A stretch of 64,000 bases of DNA from an uncultured Clostridia bacterium (lineage in GTDB: Bacteria; Bacillota; Clostridia; Christensenellales; Pumilibacteraceae): contig CAMUKG010000001.1 in the NCBI GenBank assembly GCA_947089425.1, forward strand, positions 1 through 64,000. The letters are read 5' to 3'. The position numbers and the translations under genes were made by a program. The notes below the pieces were generated by a model. That model saw only the letters and a program-made list of their open reading frames with translations, ran no database searches and was not told the origin of the DNA. Of this stretch, positions 27,951 to 36,226 are shown one piece after another (position 1 is the first letter of the stretch; each line of letters starts with the position of its first letter).

Positions 27951-28502
27951 ATGAGAGTTATTGCAGGAAAATACAGAGGGAAAAAGCTGTTGTCGCCGCA
28001 GGACAACAGCGTTCGCCCAACTACCGACAGAATAAAAGAAACGGTTTTTAATATTCTCGTAAGCAAGAGTGCTGTGCGGGGAAAAGTGCTCGACTTATTT
28101 TGCGGAAGCGGCGCGCTCGGAATAGAGGCGCTTTCTCGCGGAGCTGATACGGCGGTGTTTGTGGATAAGTCGCCGCAATCGGTGAAACTTACATACGAAA
28201 ATTTGAATGGAATAAGCGAGCCGTATAAAGTTTTTAACACAGACTATCGAGTAGCGCTCGAAAAACTTAACGAGCCTTTCGACTTAATTCTTCTCGACCC
28301 GCCGTATAATGACAAAATCGAAGTAAATGCGATTAAAATTATATTCGAGAGAAAATTGTTGAATACAAACGGCATAATATTTGTGGAACATTCGCGTGAA
28401 AATAGCTTGCTCAATTTGCCCGCATCGGTTATAATAAATACGCGTAATTGCGGAAATACGAGTATTTCGTTTCTCGCACAATCGGAGGAAATCCATGACT
28501 GA
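27951..28502 (+). CDS. rsmD: 16S rRNA (guanine966-N2)-methyltransferase RsmD
   Basis: RsmD methylates G966 of 16S rRNA using SAM. The 183-residue protein shows MRVIAGKYRGKKL, RPTTDRIKETVFNIL, SAM-binding motif VLDLFCGSGALGIEALSRGA and the catalytic DPPY. Its end overlaps coaD by 8 bases; the rsmD-coaD pair is widespread. Confidence 0.95.
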   Translation: MRVIAGKYRGKKLLSPQDNSVRPTTDRIKETVFNILVSKSAVRGKVLDLFCGSGALGIEALSRGADTAVFVDKSPQSVKLTYENLNGISEPYKVFNTDYRVALEKLNEPFDLILLDPPYNDKIEVNAIKIIFERKLLNTNGIIFVEHSRENSLLNLPASVIINTRNCGNTSISFLAQSEEIHD

Positions 28503-28986
28503 CATAGGCTTGCTTGCGGGCTCGTTCGACCCGTTCACTCTCGGACACTACGATATTGCCTTTCGCGCGGCTAAGCTCTTTACTCATCTTTATATAGGGG
28601 TCGCCGCAGACACGGGCGACAAACGTTGCGTAGCCACGCTTTCGGAACGCACCGAAATAGTCAAAAAATCGGTTGCGAATATATCGAACGTTTGCGTGTA
28701 TACTTTCGACGGTTTTTTAACCGATTTTGCCAAAGAAATAGGAGCGAGCACCGTTGTGCGCGGTTTGCGAACATTTAAAGACTTTGAATACGAGAAGTCG
28801 CTTTCGCAGGTATACAAATCGCAATGGAAAGACATAGAATCGGTATTTTTGATTTCTTTGCCCGAATTTTCGCACATATCGGGCACGATAGTGCGCGACC
28901 TTGCGCTTTCTGGCGGTTCGCTCACGGGGTACGTGTGCGAATCGGCACATAAGTCTGTTGAAAAAGTTTACGGTAGGAGAGGCTAA
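28495..28986 (+). CDS. coaD: Phosphopantetheine adenylyltransferase
   Basis: PPAT catalyses the penultimate step of coenzyme A synthesis. The HxGH-class motif appears as GSFDPFTLGH (usual form TxGH), and VVRGLRTFKDFEYE plus the ISGTIVRDLA (ISSTxVR-like) segment are present. The length of 163 is typical. Confidence 0.94.
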   Translation: MTDIGLLAGSFDPFTLGHYDIAFRAAKLFTHLYIGVAADTGDKRCVATLSERTEIVKKSVANISNVCVYTFDGFLTDFAKEIGASTVVRGLRTFKDFEYEKSLSQVYKSQWKDIESVFLISLPEFSHISGTIVRDLALSGGSLTGYVCESAHKSVEKVYGRRG

Positions 28987-28988
28987 AA

Positions 28989-29453
28989 ATGGATTTAATG
29001 CAACTAATCGAACAGCTCGAATACGAACTCGGCGACCGCAAGGGCGGTTTGTTTACCAAAAAAATCGACATAAACAAATGCGTTCAGCTCACGCGCCAAA
29101 TAAGAAACGCTTTGCCCGATTCGTTGAGAGAAGCGGCGTATGTTGTGGACAACAAGCAGAAAATACTTGAAAACGCCGACAGCGTTGCGAAAAACACTAT
29201 TCGTGAGGCGGAAGAACGAGCCGAGCATATAATAGACAATTCCGAGCTTATAAAGCGCGCCGAGCTCGAAGCAAAACAGCTTATGGAAACGGCGTATATG
29301 CAATGCGACGCCTTAGTGGATAAAACGAAAGCGCATTTAGACGTAATGTTCCGCGACGTGGAGCAATTTTTGCAGTCCGCACTTGCCATGATTCGCAACA
29401 ATCGCGAAGAGTTGCGCGGTGCGATGATAGTTAAAACGAACAAAAATGCGTGA
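28989..29453 (+). CDS. Coiled-coil protein of unknown function linked to coaD
   Basis: The 154 residues are almost entirely helical and charged, with a heptad-rich region about 55-110 (ADSVAKNTIREAEERAEHII..., ELEAKQLMETAY) reminiscent of ATP synthase b-type or DivIVA-like coils. It has no membrane helix or catalytic motif. Similar short coiled-coil proteins follow coaD in other clostridia, without known function. It starts 2 bases after coaD. Confidence 0.7.
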   Translation: MDLMQLIEQLEYELGDRKGGLFTKKIDINKCVQLTRQIRNALPDSLREAAYVVDNKQKILENADSVAKNTIREAEERAEHIIDNSELIKRAELEAKQLMETAYMQCDALVDKTKAHLDVMFRDVEQFLQSALAMIRNNREELRGAMIVKTNKNA

Positions 29454-29476
29454 GCGGTTGTTACTAAGGAAAAAAT

Positions 29477-30505
29477 ATGTTTAAAATAGTGCGAAAAATT
29501 ATGACGCCGGAAGAAGTTTGCGAGCAAGTGCCGTTCGGAACCTCGTTGAAAAAAATCAAGAGCGAGCGAGACGCGGAACTTAAAAATATTTTTACGGGCA
29601 AAGATAAGCGTTTGGTTTTAATTATAGGACCTTGTTCCGCCGACAACGAAGACGCCGTTTGCGATTACGTTTCGCGTCTTGCGAAAATTCAGGAAAAAAT
29701 AAAAGACAGAATTTTTTTAGTTCCTCGCGTTTATACGAATAAGCCGCGTTCTCGCGGCGAAGGCTACAAGGGTATGCTTCACAATCCCGACCCGCACAAG
29801 GGCACCGATATTCAAGAAGGAATTTTGCGGCTTAGGCACATGCATGTGCGAGTGGTGCGCGAAACGGGACTCACTTCGGCGGACGAAATGCTTTATCCCG
29901 ATAATTACGCTTATCTCGAAGACGTATTGTCTTATGTGGCGGTGGGCGCTCGTTCCACCGAAAACCAACAACACAGACTTGTGGCGAGCGGAATAGAGGT
30001 TCCCGTAGGAATCAAAAATCCTATGAATGGGAGCATTTCGGCAATGATGAATTCGATTTATGCGGCACAACTCGGGAGCGAGTTTCAATATCACGCACAC
30101 CAAGTTAAAACAACCGGCAATCCTCTCGCGCACGCTGTTTTAAGAGGCGGGCAAGATATGAGCGGCAATAACCGCCCCAACTATCATTACGAAGAGCTCG
30201 AAGAGCTGAAAAACGCTTATAATAAGCAACAGCTTTTAAATCCCGCCGTTATTATAGACGCAAATCACAGCAACAGCAATAAAAATCCGTTCGAGCAGAT
30301 ACGCATAGCCGAAGAAATTCTCACTGTGAGAAATAATTGCGCCGATTTAAGCGGAATGATAAAAGGACTGATGGTGGAGAGCTACATTGAAGACGGCAAT
30401 CAACCGCCTGACGGAACTGTGTACGGAAAGTCGATTACCGACGGTTGTCTCGGTTGGCAAAAAACAGAACGTCTTATTTTGAATTTGGCTGAAAATATTC
30501 GTTAA
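29477..30505 (+). CDS. 3-deoxy-7-phosphoheptulonate synthase (AroG-type class I)
   Basis: DAHP synthase condenses PEP and erythrose-4-phosphate, the first step of the shikimate pathway. The 342 residues follow the AroFGH type: IIGPCSADNEDAV, PRVYTNKPRSRGEGYKG, GARSTENQQHR, VKTTGNPLAHAVLRGG, DANHSNSNK and a SYIEDGNQ segment. It is thus the class I-alpha form rather than the short AroF/Kdo8PS-like form common in Bacillus. Enzymes of this type are usually feedback inhibited by an aromatic amino acid; which one cannot be told here. Confidence 0.92.
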   Translation: MFKIVRKIMTPEEVCEQVPFGTSLKKIKSERDAELKNIFTGKDKRLVLIIGPCSADNEDAVCDYVSRLAKIQEKIKDRIFLVPRVYTNKPRSRGEGYKGMLHNPDPHKGTDIQEGILRLRHMHVRVVRETGLTSADEMLYPDNYAYLEDVLSYVAVGARSTENQQHRLVASGIEVPVGIKNPMNGSISAMMNSIYAAQLGSEFQYHAHQVKTTGNPLAHAVLRGGQDMSGNNRPNYHYEELEELKNAYNKQQLLNPAVIIDANHSNSNKNPFEQIRIAEEILTVRNNCADLSGMIKGLMVESYIEDGNQPPDGTVYGKSITDGCLGWQKTERLILNLAENIR

Positions 30506-30555
30506 CGCGGCGCGTGCAACTCGATTGCGTTTATTGCATAGGAGAGTTTTAAACT

Positions 30556-31344
30556 GTGGCAAAAGCTCAAAGAAAGAAAATAGGTCTTGCGCTAGGAAGC
30601 GGCGGCGCTCGCGGCTTTTGCCATATAGGCGTGTTGCAGGTGTTGGAAGAAAACAATATTCCTATTGACTGCATTGCGGGCTGTTCTATGGGCTCGATAG
30701 TAGGCGGTTGCTATTGCGCGGGTGTGCCTATCGAGAAATTGAAATCGGTTGCTGAAAAGATAAATCAAAGCGTTGTGCTCGATATAAACATATCTTTCTC
30801 TCAATGCGGGCTCGTTAAGGGCAGGCGAGCGGTAAACGTTATTAAACCTCTTATAGGGGATACAACAATAGAGGAATGTAAAATTCCGTTCAGAGCTACC
30901 GCAACCGACGTTCGAAGCGGAACTCTTAAAGTTTTCGACAGCGGAAAAGTGCTCGACGCAATGCGCGCGAGCATGTCTATTCCCGTAGCGTTTCATGCCG
31001 TTTCGTCGGGCGACGAAATTTTGGTTGACGGCGGAATTTTGGAACGCATTCCCATAAATTGTTGCAAAGAAATGGGGGCGGACGTTGTAATAGCGGTGGA
31101 CGCTCTTGGCGGAGCGCCGAGCACCGATTACGAACCGAACGGCTTATTCGGAATGTTGGAAAGAAGTTACCTTTTAATGGATTGGCAGAATTGCCGCGAG
31201 AATATAAGAAAAGCGGATTTGGTAATAGTGCCTGAGCAAGGAACTCGCTCTACCTACCGCTTTAAAGACAATTCTTATTCTATTGAGAGCGGACGCCTTG
31301 CCGCCGAAGAAATGTTACCTCAAATTTTCGAAGTGATTGCTTAG
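30556..31344 (+). CDS. Patatin-like phospholipase (RssA family)
   Basis: This is a Ser-Asp dyad lipid acyl hydrolase of 262 residues. It shows the oxyanion loop GSGGARG (about residue 15), nucleophile motif GCSMG (G-x-S-x-G, about 46) and catalytic Asp in VDGGI (about 163). GTG 30556 is used with AGGAGAG (30540-30546). It is probably cytoplasmic, as no signal peptide is seen. It is convergent with tmcAL, only 23 bases apart. Confidence 0.88.
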   Translation: MAKAQRKKIGLALGSGGARGFCHIGVLQVLEENNIPIDCIAGCSMGSIVGGCYCAGVPIEKLKSVAEKINQSVVLDINISFSQCGLVKGRRAVNVIKPLIGDTTIEECKIPFRATATDVRSGTLKVFDSGKVLDAMRASMSIPVAFHAVSSGDEILVDGGILERIPINCCKEMGADVVIAVDALGGAPSTDYEPNGLFGMLERSYLLMDWQNCRENIRKADLVIVPEQGTRSTYRFKDNSYSIESGRLAAEEMLPQIFEVIA

Positions 31345-31367
31345 TCAAGGCATATAAAATGCTCTGC

Positions 31368-32546
31368 CTAAACGGTTTCGAGTTTTCCGTTCCAAAAAGC
31401 GTTGCCGTCTCTGTGCGTGATGAGCGAATAAATTCCGCCCGCTTTGCCGTCGGTTTCGGCGCAAAGCTCGGTGTTTTTTCCGATAATTTTATAGTCGGTG
31501 TTTTTAATGGCAACACCGCTTAACTTTTTAAGAAAAGCCTTTTTGTCGTTTTTTACGGCGAGCACTTTTCCCGCCGCGTTTTCGCACAGTTTAATGGTGT
31601 CGCGAGTGATTCCGAGCAGAGTTTGCAAACATATTCTTTTTATTCTTCCCATTGTGTAACGTTTGCTTTTTGCCGCGTTTAAAATATCGTTTAATTTAGC
31701 ATAACGCTTTGCGCATTCGGCTATTTTAACGTCAAGCCCTTCCGCGCAATCGGGCGCAAGGCTAACGTTGCTTGTGCGCAAGGCATAAACGGTGAGTGCG
31801 TCGTAAATCGAATAATCAACGGGGAACCGTTCTATTTCGTCAATAAAAAGCTCGAAAGAGTTTTCGGGTATATATTTTGAAAGCGTTTTATAGTCTTTCT
31901 GTTCGAATAGTTTTCGAGCGCCGGTTGCGGATATAAATTCTCCGTTTGCCGACTCGCTGTTGTAATCGTTGCCTTTGCGACGAACGAATACGGGTTCTAT
32001 TGTCGAATTAAATTTGCGGATAGCTTTCAAATATTCTATTGCAAGAATATTGTTCGGCTTTGCGAGAATTTCGGCAAGTTCGGCGGTGCGACTATTGAGA
32101 ACTTTCGTTGTGGCTGTTGTCAGCGCTACCGCGTAAGGCAAACCTTCGTTTAGCGCATTTTTGAGTGTGTTTGTAAATTTCGGAGTCTGTTCGAATTGAA
32201 CGCTTGCAATTTCGCGTAGAATATTTCCTTCGTCTTCCGCTCCCACAGCAATATACTTTATTTCGGGAATACGCGATATTATGCGCACTGCGCCTTCGGC
32301 GAAAACGTTGCCCGACGCACATGAAAAAGGTGCGGGAAGTTGTATTACGCAGTCCATTCCGTTTTGTATAGCCGCTTTTGCTCGGAGAGTAGGTAAAATT
32401 ATCGAGGGTTCGGCGCGTTGCACAAAAAAACCGCTCATTATGCCGATTACGGCGTCGGCGCCGCTTAGCTCTTTCGCTTCGGTTATATGATAAGCGTGCC
32501 CCGTGTGAAACGGATTGTATTCGCACACTATTGCTACTGCCGACAT
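31368..32546 (-). CDS. tmcAL: tRNA(Met) cytidine acetate ligase TmcAL
   Basis: TmcAL (YlbM) makes N4-acetylcytidine at the wobble position of elongator tRNA-Met from acetate and ATP. The nucleotidyltransferase motif is CEYNPFHTGHAYHI near the N-terminus, with GIMSGFFVQR and IQLPAPFSCASGN following. The length of 392 is normal. RBS GGGAGGC lies upstream on the minus strand, with a TATAAT promoter at 32580-32608. Confidence 0.93.
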   Translation of the reverse strand: MSAVAIVCEYNPFHTGHAYHITEAKELSGADAVIGIMSGFFVQRAEPSIILPTLRAKAAIQNGMDCVIQLPAPFSCASGNVFAEGAVRIISRIPEIKYIAVGAEDEGNILREIASVQFEQTPKFTNTLKNALNEGLPYAVALTTATTKVLNSRTAELAEILAKPNNILAIEYLKAIRKFNSTIEPVFVRRKGNDYNSESANGEFISATGARKLFEQKDYKTLSKYIPENSFELFIDEIERFPVDYSIYDALTVYALRTSNVSLAPDCAEGLDVKIAECAKRYAKLNDILNAAKSKRYTMGRIKRICLQTLLGITRDTIKLCENAAGKVLAVKNDKKAFLKKLSGVAIKNTDYKIIGKNTELCAETDGKAGGIYSLITHRDGNAFWNGKLETV

Positions 32547-32579
32547 TTTTTAAAACGTTGCCTCCCGAAATTTGAATAT

Positions 32580-32608
32580 ATTATATCATTTTGTGGCGCA
32601 TTTTACAA
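32580..32608 (-). promoter_or_regulatory. Minus-strand promoter for tmcAL
   Basis: On the minus strand TTGTAA (32608-32603), 17 nt, then TATAAT (32585-32580), 34 bases before the tmcAL start. It is divergent from the thrS leader promoter. Confidence 0.65.
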
Positions 32609-32660
32609 ACGAAAACGAACAAAAAAAATATGGCTTATGGGTTAAATCGGCATAAAAGTC

Positions 32661-32689
32661 TTGACAATATTCTCTTAGAGTGCTATACT
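32661..32689 (+). promoter_or_regulatory. Promoter of the thrS T-box leader
   Basis: TTGACA (32661-32666), 17 nt, TATACT (32684-32689); RNA would start near 32696, giving a leader of about 245 nt. Confidence 0.85.
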
Positions 32690-32695
32690 GTAAAA

Positions 32696-32925
32696 AAATC
32701 AAAATTTTCCGTTAATCGCGGACAAGTAGAACCGAAAAACGTTTATAAGAGAGCGCGCGTCGCGGCTGAGAGCGTGCGCAAAAAGGTTATCGGATTCGAA
32801 ACCGCCGCAGTAGGAAAGCGTGTGCGAACGCAAAGTCGCATAAACGAGGTTGCATATTTGCAACGAATGAAGGTGGAACCACGAACGAATTCGTCCTTCG
32901 ACTGTATTGTCGGCGGGCTTTTTTT
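32696..32925 (+). promoter_or_regulatory. T-box riboswitch controlling thrS
   Basis: The conserved T-box sequence AATGAAGGTGGAACCACG is at 32866-32883 and is followed by a terminator (stem 32893-32902 / 32909-32918, nine of ten pairs, then seven T). Upstream lies a long stem I region with an AGTAGA element and AGAGAGCG bulge-type sequences. The codon ACC at 32801-32803, in the context GAA-ACC-GCC on the 3' side of stem I, is the likely specifier and reads threonine, agreeing with the downstream gene. Uncharged tRNA-Thr would stabilise the antiterminator and turn thrS on. Confidence 0.9.
32893..32925 (+). terminator. Regulated terminator of the thrS T-box
   Basis: GTCCTTCGAC (32893-32902) pairs with GTCGGCGGGC (32909-32918) around TGTATT, then TTTTTTT. 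Its left arm overlaps the region needed for the antiterminator, as in other T-boxes. Confidence 0.85.
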
Positions 32926-32941
32926 ATTGAGGAGAAAGAAT

Positions 32942-34903
32942 ATGGACATAAAAATCACATTGAAAGACGGTAGCGTGCTTCAAGCGGAAGCGGGAGTGTC
33001 GGTTGCAGAAATCGCTTCGCTCATAAGCGAAGGGCTTGCGCGCGCGGCTCTTGCCGCAAAAGTGAACGGCGAACTTGCAGGATTGAGCGATAAACTCGAT
33101 TCCGATTGCGAGTTGCAAATTCTCACGTTTAAAGACGACGAGGGAAAAGAGGTTTACCGCCATACTGCGGCGCATATTTTGGCGCAAGCCGTTAAAAATA
33201 TTTATCCGACTGCAAAGCTTGCAATAGGACCCGCAGTAAAAAACGGCTTTTATTACGATTTTGATTTCGAGGAACCCATATCGCAGGCGGATTTCGAAAA
33301 AATCGAAAAAGAAATGGAAACTATCGTAAAAGCAGATTTTCCGATAGAAAAAAAGGTTGTTACGAGAAAACAGGCACTCACTCAAATGAAAGGGTTTGAC
33401 GAGCCGTATAAAATCGAGCTAATCGACGATTTGCCGAAAGACGCGCAAATTTCGCTTTTCAAGCAGGGAAGTTTCACCGATTTGTGTCGCGGACCTCATT
33501 TGCCGAGTACGGGAAGAGTGAAAAACTTTAAACTGACTCAAATTGCGGGAGCGTATTGGCGCGGCAACGAAAAGAACAAGATGCTGACGCGCATATACGG
33601 CACCGCTTTCGAGAAGAAGTCGGAGCTCAACGAATATATCGAGAAAATGGAAGAAGCGAAGCGCCGCGACCACAACAAACTCGGACGCGATTTGGGAATT
33701 TTCATGACGAGCGACGTTGTGGGGCAAGGGCTTCCCATTCTCATGCCCAAAGGCGCGAAGATTTTGCAGGTTCTGCAAAGATTTGTGGAAGACGAAGAAG
33801 CCAAGCGCGGCTTTATGATTACCAAAACGCCCAACATGGCGAAATCCGACCTCTATAAAATATCGGGGCACTGGTCGCATTATCGCGACAAAATGTTTGT
33901 GTTGGGCGAAGTGGACGAGCACGGCGATGCAGTAAAAAAAGACGAGGAAATTATGGCGTTGCGTCCTATGACTTGTCCTTTTCAATACCAAATATATAAA
34001 AACGGCTTAAAGTCGTATCGTGACCTTCCGTGCAGATATTCCGAAACCGCAACCGAATTCAGAAAAGAGGCTTCGGGAGAAATGCACGGGCTAATTCGCG
34101 TAAGGCAGTTTACGCTTTCGGACGGGCATATTATATGCACGAAAGAACAGGTTGAAGACGAGTTTAAAGGTTGCCTTGACCTTACGTATTATCTTCTTGA
34201 CTGTCTCGGAATGCGTAACGACGTTACTTTCAGATTTTCGAAGCGCGGCAAAGCGAAATCGGATAAATATATCGACAACGACGAGGCATGGGATTCCACC
34301 GAAGCGATGATGAAAAACATTCTCGACGATTTAAAACTCGATTACACCGAAGCAGACGACGAAGCTGCTTTCTACGGTCCTAAGCTCGATATTCAGGGTA
34401 CGAACGTATACGGAAAAGAAGACACTCTGTTCACCATTCAGTTGGATTTTGCGGCGGGAGAAAGCTTTGATATGCAATATGTTGACGCCGACGGAGTTAA
34501 GCGCACGCCTTACGTCATTCACCGCAGTTCGATAGGTTGCTACGAGAGAACTCTCGCCATGCTCATAGAAAAATATGCGGGAGCGTTCCCGCTGTGGTTC
34601 AGTCCCACGCAAGTGCGCGTGCTTTCGCTCACAGGGCGCAATGCCGAAAAGGCAGAGGAAATAGCCGCAAGACTTTCGCGAGCGGGCATTCGTGCCGAAG
34701 CGGATAATCGCAACGAAAAAATCGGCTATAAAATACGCGAGGCGCAAATGGAAAAAATTCCCTATATGCTTATAATAGGCGATAAAGAAGCGGAAAACGA
34801 TTGCGTTTCGGTTCGTTCGCGTAGCGCGGGCGACTTGGGGCAAATGAAGTTTACCGAATTGCTTGAAAAACTTTTGGAAGAAATAGACAAAAAGGTGTGT
34901 TAA
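32942..34903 (+). CDS. thrS: Threonyl-tRNA synthetase
   Basis: This is a class II aminoacyl-tRNA synthetase of 653 residues: N-terminal TGS domain (ITLKDGSVLQAEAGVSV), editing domain (TAAHILAQAVKNIYP), catalytic core with RPMTCPFQYQIY supplying a zinc-ligand Cys, motif 3 near RSSIGCYERTLAMLIE, and a C-terminal anticodon-binding domain. ATG 32942 with GAGGAGAAAG is right after the T-box terminator; the frame is open further upstream, but that part is the leader RNA. Confidence 0.96.
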   Translation: MDIKITLKDGSVLQAEAGVSVAEIASLISEGLARAALAAKVNGELAGLSDKLDSDCELQILTFKDDEGKEVYRHTAAHILAQAVKNIYPTAKLAIGPAVKNGFYYDFDFEEPISQADFEKIEKEMETIVKADFPIEKKVVTRKQALTQMKGFDEPYKIELIDDLPKDAQISLFKQGSFTDLCRGPHLPSTGRVKNFKLTQIAGAYWRGNEKNKMLTRIYGTAFEKKSELNEYIEKMEEAKRRDHNKLGRDLGIFMTSDVVGQGLPILMPKGAKILQVLQRFVEDEEAKRGFMITKTPNMAKSDLYKISGHWSHYRDKMFVLGEVDEHGDAVKKDEEIMALRPMTCPFQYQIYKNGLKSYRDLPCRYSETATEFRKEASGEMHGLIRVRQFTLSDGHIICTKEQVEDEFKGCLDLTYYLLDCLGMRNDVTFRFSKRGKAKSDKYIDNDEAWDSTEAMMKNILDDLKLDYTEADDEAAFYGPKLDIQGTNVYGKEDTLFTIQLDFAAGESFDMQYVDADGVKRTPYVIHRSSIGCYERTLAMLIEKYAGAFPLWFSPTQVRVLSLTGRNAEKAEEIAARLSRAGIRAEADNRNEKIGYKIREAQMEKIPYMLIIGDKEAENDCVSVRSRSAGDLGQMKFTELLEKLLEEIDKKVC

Positions 34904-34907
34904 GCGG

Positions 34908-34936
34908 TTGACTTTTTTGCCGAGAGGGTGTATACT
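34908..34936 (+). promoter_or_regulatory. Promoter for infC-rpmI-rplT
   Basis: TTGACT (34908-34913), 17 nt, TATACT (34931-34936), located just after the thrS stop. The leader to infC is about 140 nt. Confidence 0.82.
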
Positions 34937-34942
34937 GTATTT

Positions 34943-35069
34943 ATAGAAAGCAAACGGGTTTCCGTTTCACCGGCAGACAGAGTCGCGCCGCGTTCATAGA
35001 GCAGTAACCATTCGAAAGAATTTTGTTATTTGTTTTAGAGCGGAAGTTTGCTTTCGCTCTAATTTTTTT
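34943..35069 (+). promoter_or_regulatory. infC operon leader with attenuator (L20-leader-like)
   Basis: The leader ends in a strong intrinsic terminator: AGAGCGGAAG (35037-35046) and CTTTCGCTCT (35051-35060) with a TTTG loop and AATTTTTTT. In many Bacillota the same position carries an L20-binding leader that attenuates infC-rpmI-rplT when free L20 accumulates. The upstream part holds inverted pieces (AAACGGGTTTCCGTTT at 34952-34967) that could rearrange. The match to the L20 leader is by position and terminator, not by checked covariance. Confidence 0.6.
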
Positions 35070-35082
35070 GTGGAGGAATACG

Positions 35083-35598
35083 ATTATCAATCTCAGAGAC
35101 GTTGAGTTGAACGACAGAATTTGCGACCGTGAAGTCCGCGTAATCGACGACGACAATACCCAGCTCGGTATTATGTCGGCGGCGGAAGCAAATCGCATAG
35201 CCGATTCCAAAAATCTCGACCTTGTGAAAATCAGCCCCAACGCAACCCCGCCGGTTTGCAAAATCATGGATTTCGGCAAATTTAAGTTCGAAATGCAAAA
35301 GCGTGAAAAAGACGCGCGGAAAAATCAAAAGATAACCGAGCTTAAAGAAGTGTGGCTGTCTATGACTATCGACACGCACGACCTCGAAACCAAAGCGAAA
35401 GCGGCGCAAAAGTTTTTGCGCAACGGCGATAAGGTGAAAGTGTCGATACGTATGAGAGGACGCCAACAGGCTCATGCGGCTTTGGGTGTGGAAGTTATGC
35501 GCGATTTTTATAAAATCGTGGAGCAGGATTCGGTAATCGACAAGCAGCCCACAACGGAGGGTAGAAATATCCTCATGATTTTATCACCTAAAAAATAA
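35083..35598 (+). CDS. infC: Translation initiation factor IF-3 (AUU start)
   Basis: IF-3 (171 residues) binds 30S and checks start codons. After GGAGG (35072-35076) the first in-frame codon at proper distance is ATT 35083, giving an N-terminus [13 protein letters not shown] that matches the family. ATT is the rare start known for infC in other bacteria, where it lets IF-3 repress its own translation. Conserved [24 protein letters not shown] and [10 protein letters not shown] are present. Annotators may place the start further upstream or downstream because ATT is rarely allowed. Confidence 0.92.
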   Translation: MINLRDVELNDRICDREVRVIDDDNTQLGIMSAAEANRIADSKNLDLVKISPNATPPVCKIMDFGKFKFEMQKREKDARKNQKITELKEVWLSMTIDTHDLETKAKAAQKFLRNGDKVKVSIRMRGRQQAHAALGVEVMRDFYKIVEQDSVIDKQPTTEGRNILMILSPKK

Positions 35599-35618
35599 CT
35601 TTATCGGAGGAATATATT

Positions 35619-35816
35619 ATGCCAAAAATGAAAAGTCACAGCGGCGCGAAAAAGCGTTTTCGCGTAACCGCTTCGGGTCGCGTTAAGCGCGCTCAGCAAG
35701 GAAAGAATCATATTCTTACAAAGAAATCCCGCAAACGCAAGGACTCGCTCCGTCAGGGAGCTTATATGGCGTCGAACAAGGAAGCTCGCACCATTAAGTC
35801 TATGATTCAGAAATAA
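35619..35816 (+). CDS. rpmI: 50S ribosomal protein L35
   Basis: A 65-residue basic protein starting [19 protein letters not shown], the L35 signature. RBS GGAGG lies before ATG 35619. It is the second gene of the infC operon. Confidence 0.97.
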   Translation: MPKMKSHSGAKKRFRVTASGRVKRAQQGKNHILTKKSRKRKDSLRQGAYMASNKEARTIKSMIQK

Positions 35817-35834
35817 GCAGGAGGTAGTTTAGTT

Positions 35835-36191
35835 ATGAGAATTAAAAGAGCAGTAAACGCCGTTAAAAAGCGCAGAAAAATAATGAAGTTGTCCAAAGGT
35901 TACTTTGGCTCGAAGTCGCGTTCTTACCGTATCGCTCGCGAAGCGGTTATGAAATCGCAAATGTACGCGTTCATAGGTCGCAGACTTAAAAAACGCGATT
36001 TCCGTAAGTTATGGATAGCGAGAATAAACGCCGCCGCAAGAATGAACGGCATGTCGTATAGCACGTTTATGCACGGACTCAAAGTTTCGGGCATAAATCT
36101 TAACCGCAAGGTGCTTGCCGATATTGCGGTGAAAGACGCCGCAGGCTTTAAGGCTTTGGCGGAAACCGCGCAAAAAGCGGTAGCGCAGTAA
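35835..36191 (+). CDS. rplT: 50S ribosomal protein L20
   Basis: An early 23S-binding assembly protein of 118 residues with a basic N-terminal tail ([31 protein letters not shown]) and globular RNA-binding C-terminus. L20 is the usual autoregulator of this operon through leader RNA. RBS CAGGAGG lies before ATG 35835. Confidence 0.97.
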   Translation: MRIKRAVNAVKKRRKIMKLSKGYFGSKSRSYRIAREAVMKSQMYAFIGRRLKKRDFRKLWIARINAAARMNGMSYSTFMHGLKVSGINLNRKVLADIAVKDAAGFKALAETAQKAVAQ

Positions 36192-36197
36192 TCTTTT

Positions 36198-36223
36198 GGG
36201 TGCCGCTTTGCGGCGCCCTTTTC
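36198..36223 (+). terminator. Terminator after rplT
   Basis: GGGTGCCGC (36198-36206) pairs with GCGGCGCCC (36210-36218), loop TTT, then TTTTCT. The T-run ends only four bases before the ATG of the next gene. Confidence 0.85.
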
Positions 36224-36226
36224 TAT

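Noticed and set aside
31352..31367. A 16-base exact match (ATATAAAATGCTCTGC) to the right end of the element at 59482-59497, at the patatin-tmcAL junction, suggesting a solo terminal repeat.
   Set aside because: The match does not extend, no partner end is nearby, and about one chance 16-mer pair is expected in a window this size.
32591..32941. Open frame extending thrS upstream by about 117 codons.
   Set aside because: It runs through the promoter and T-box leader; the TGS domain and RBS fix the start at 32942.
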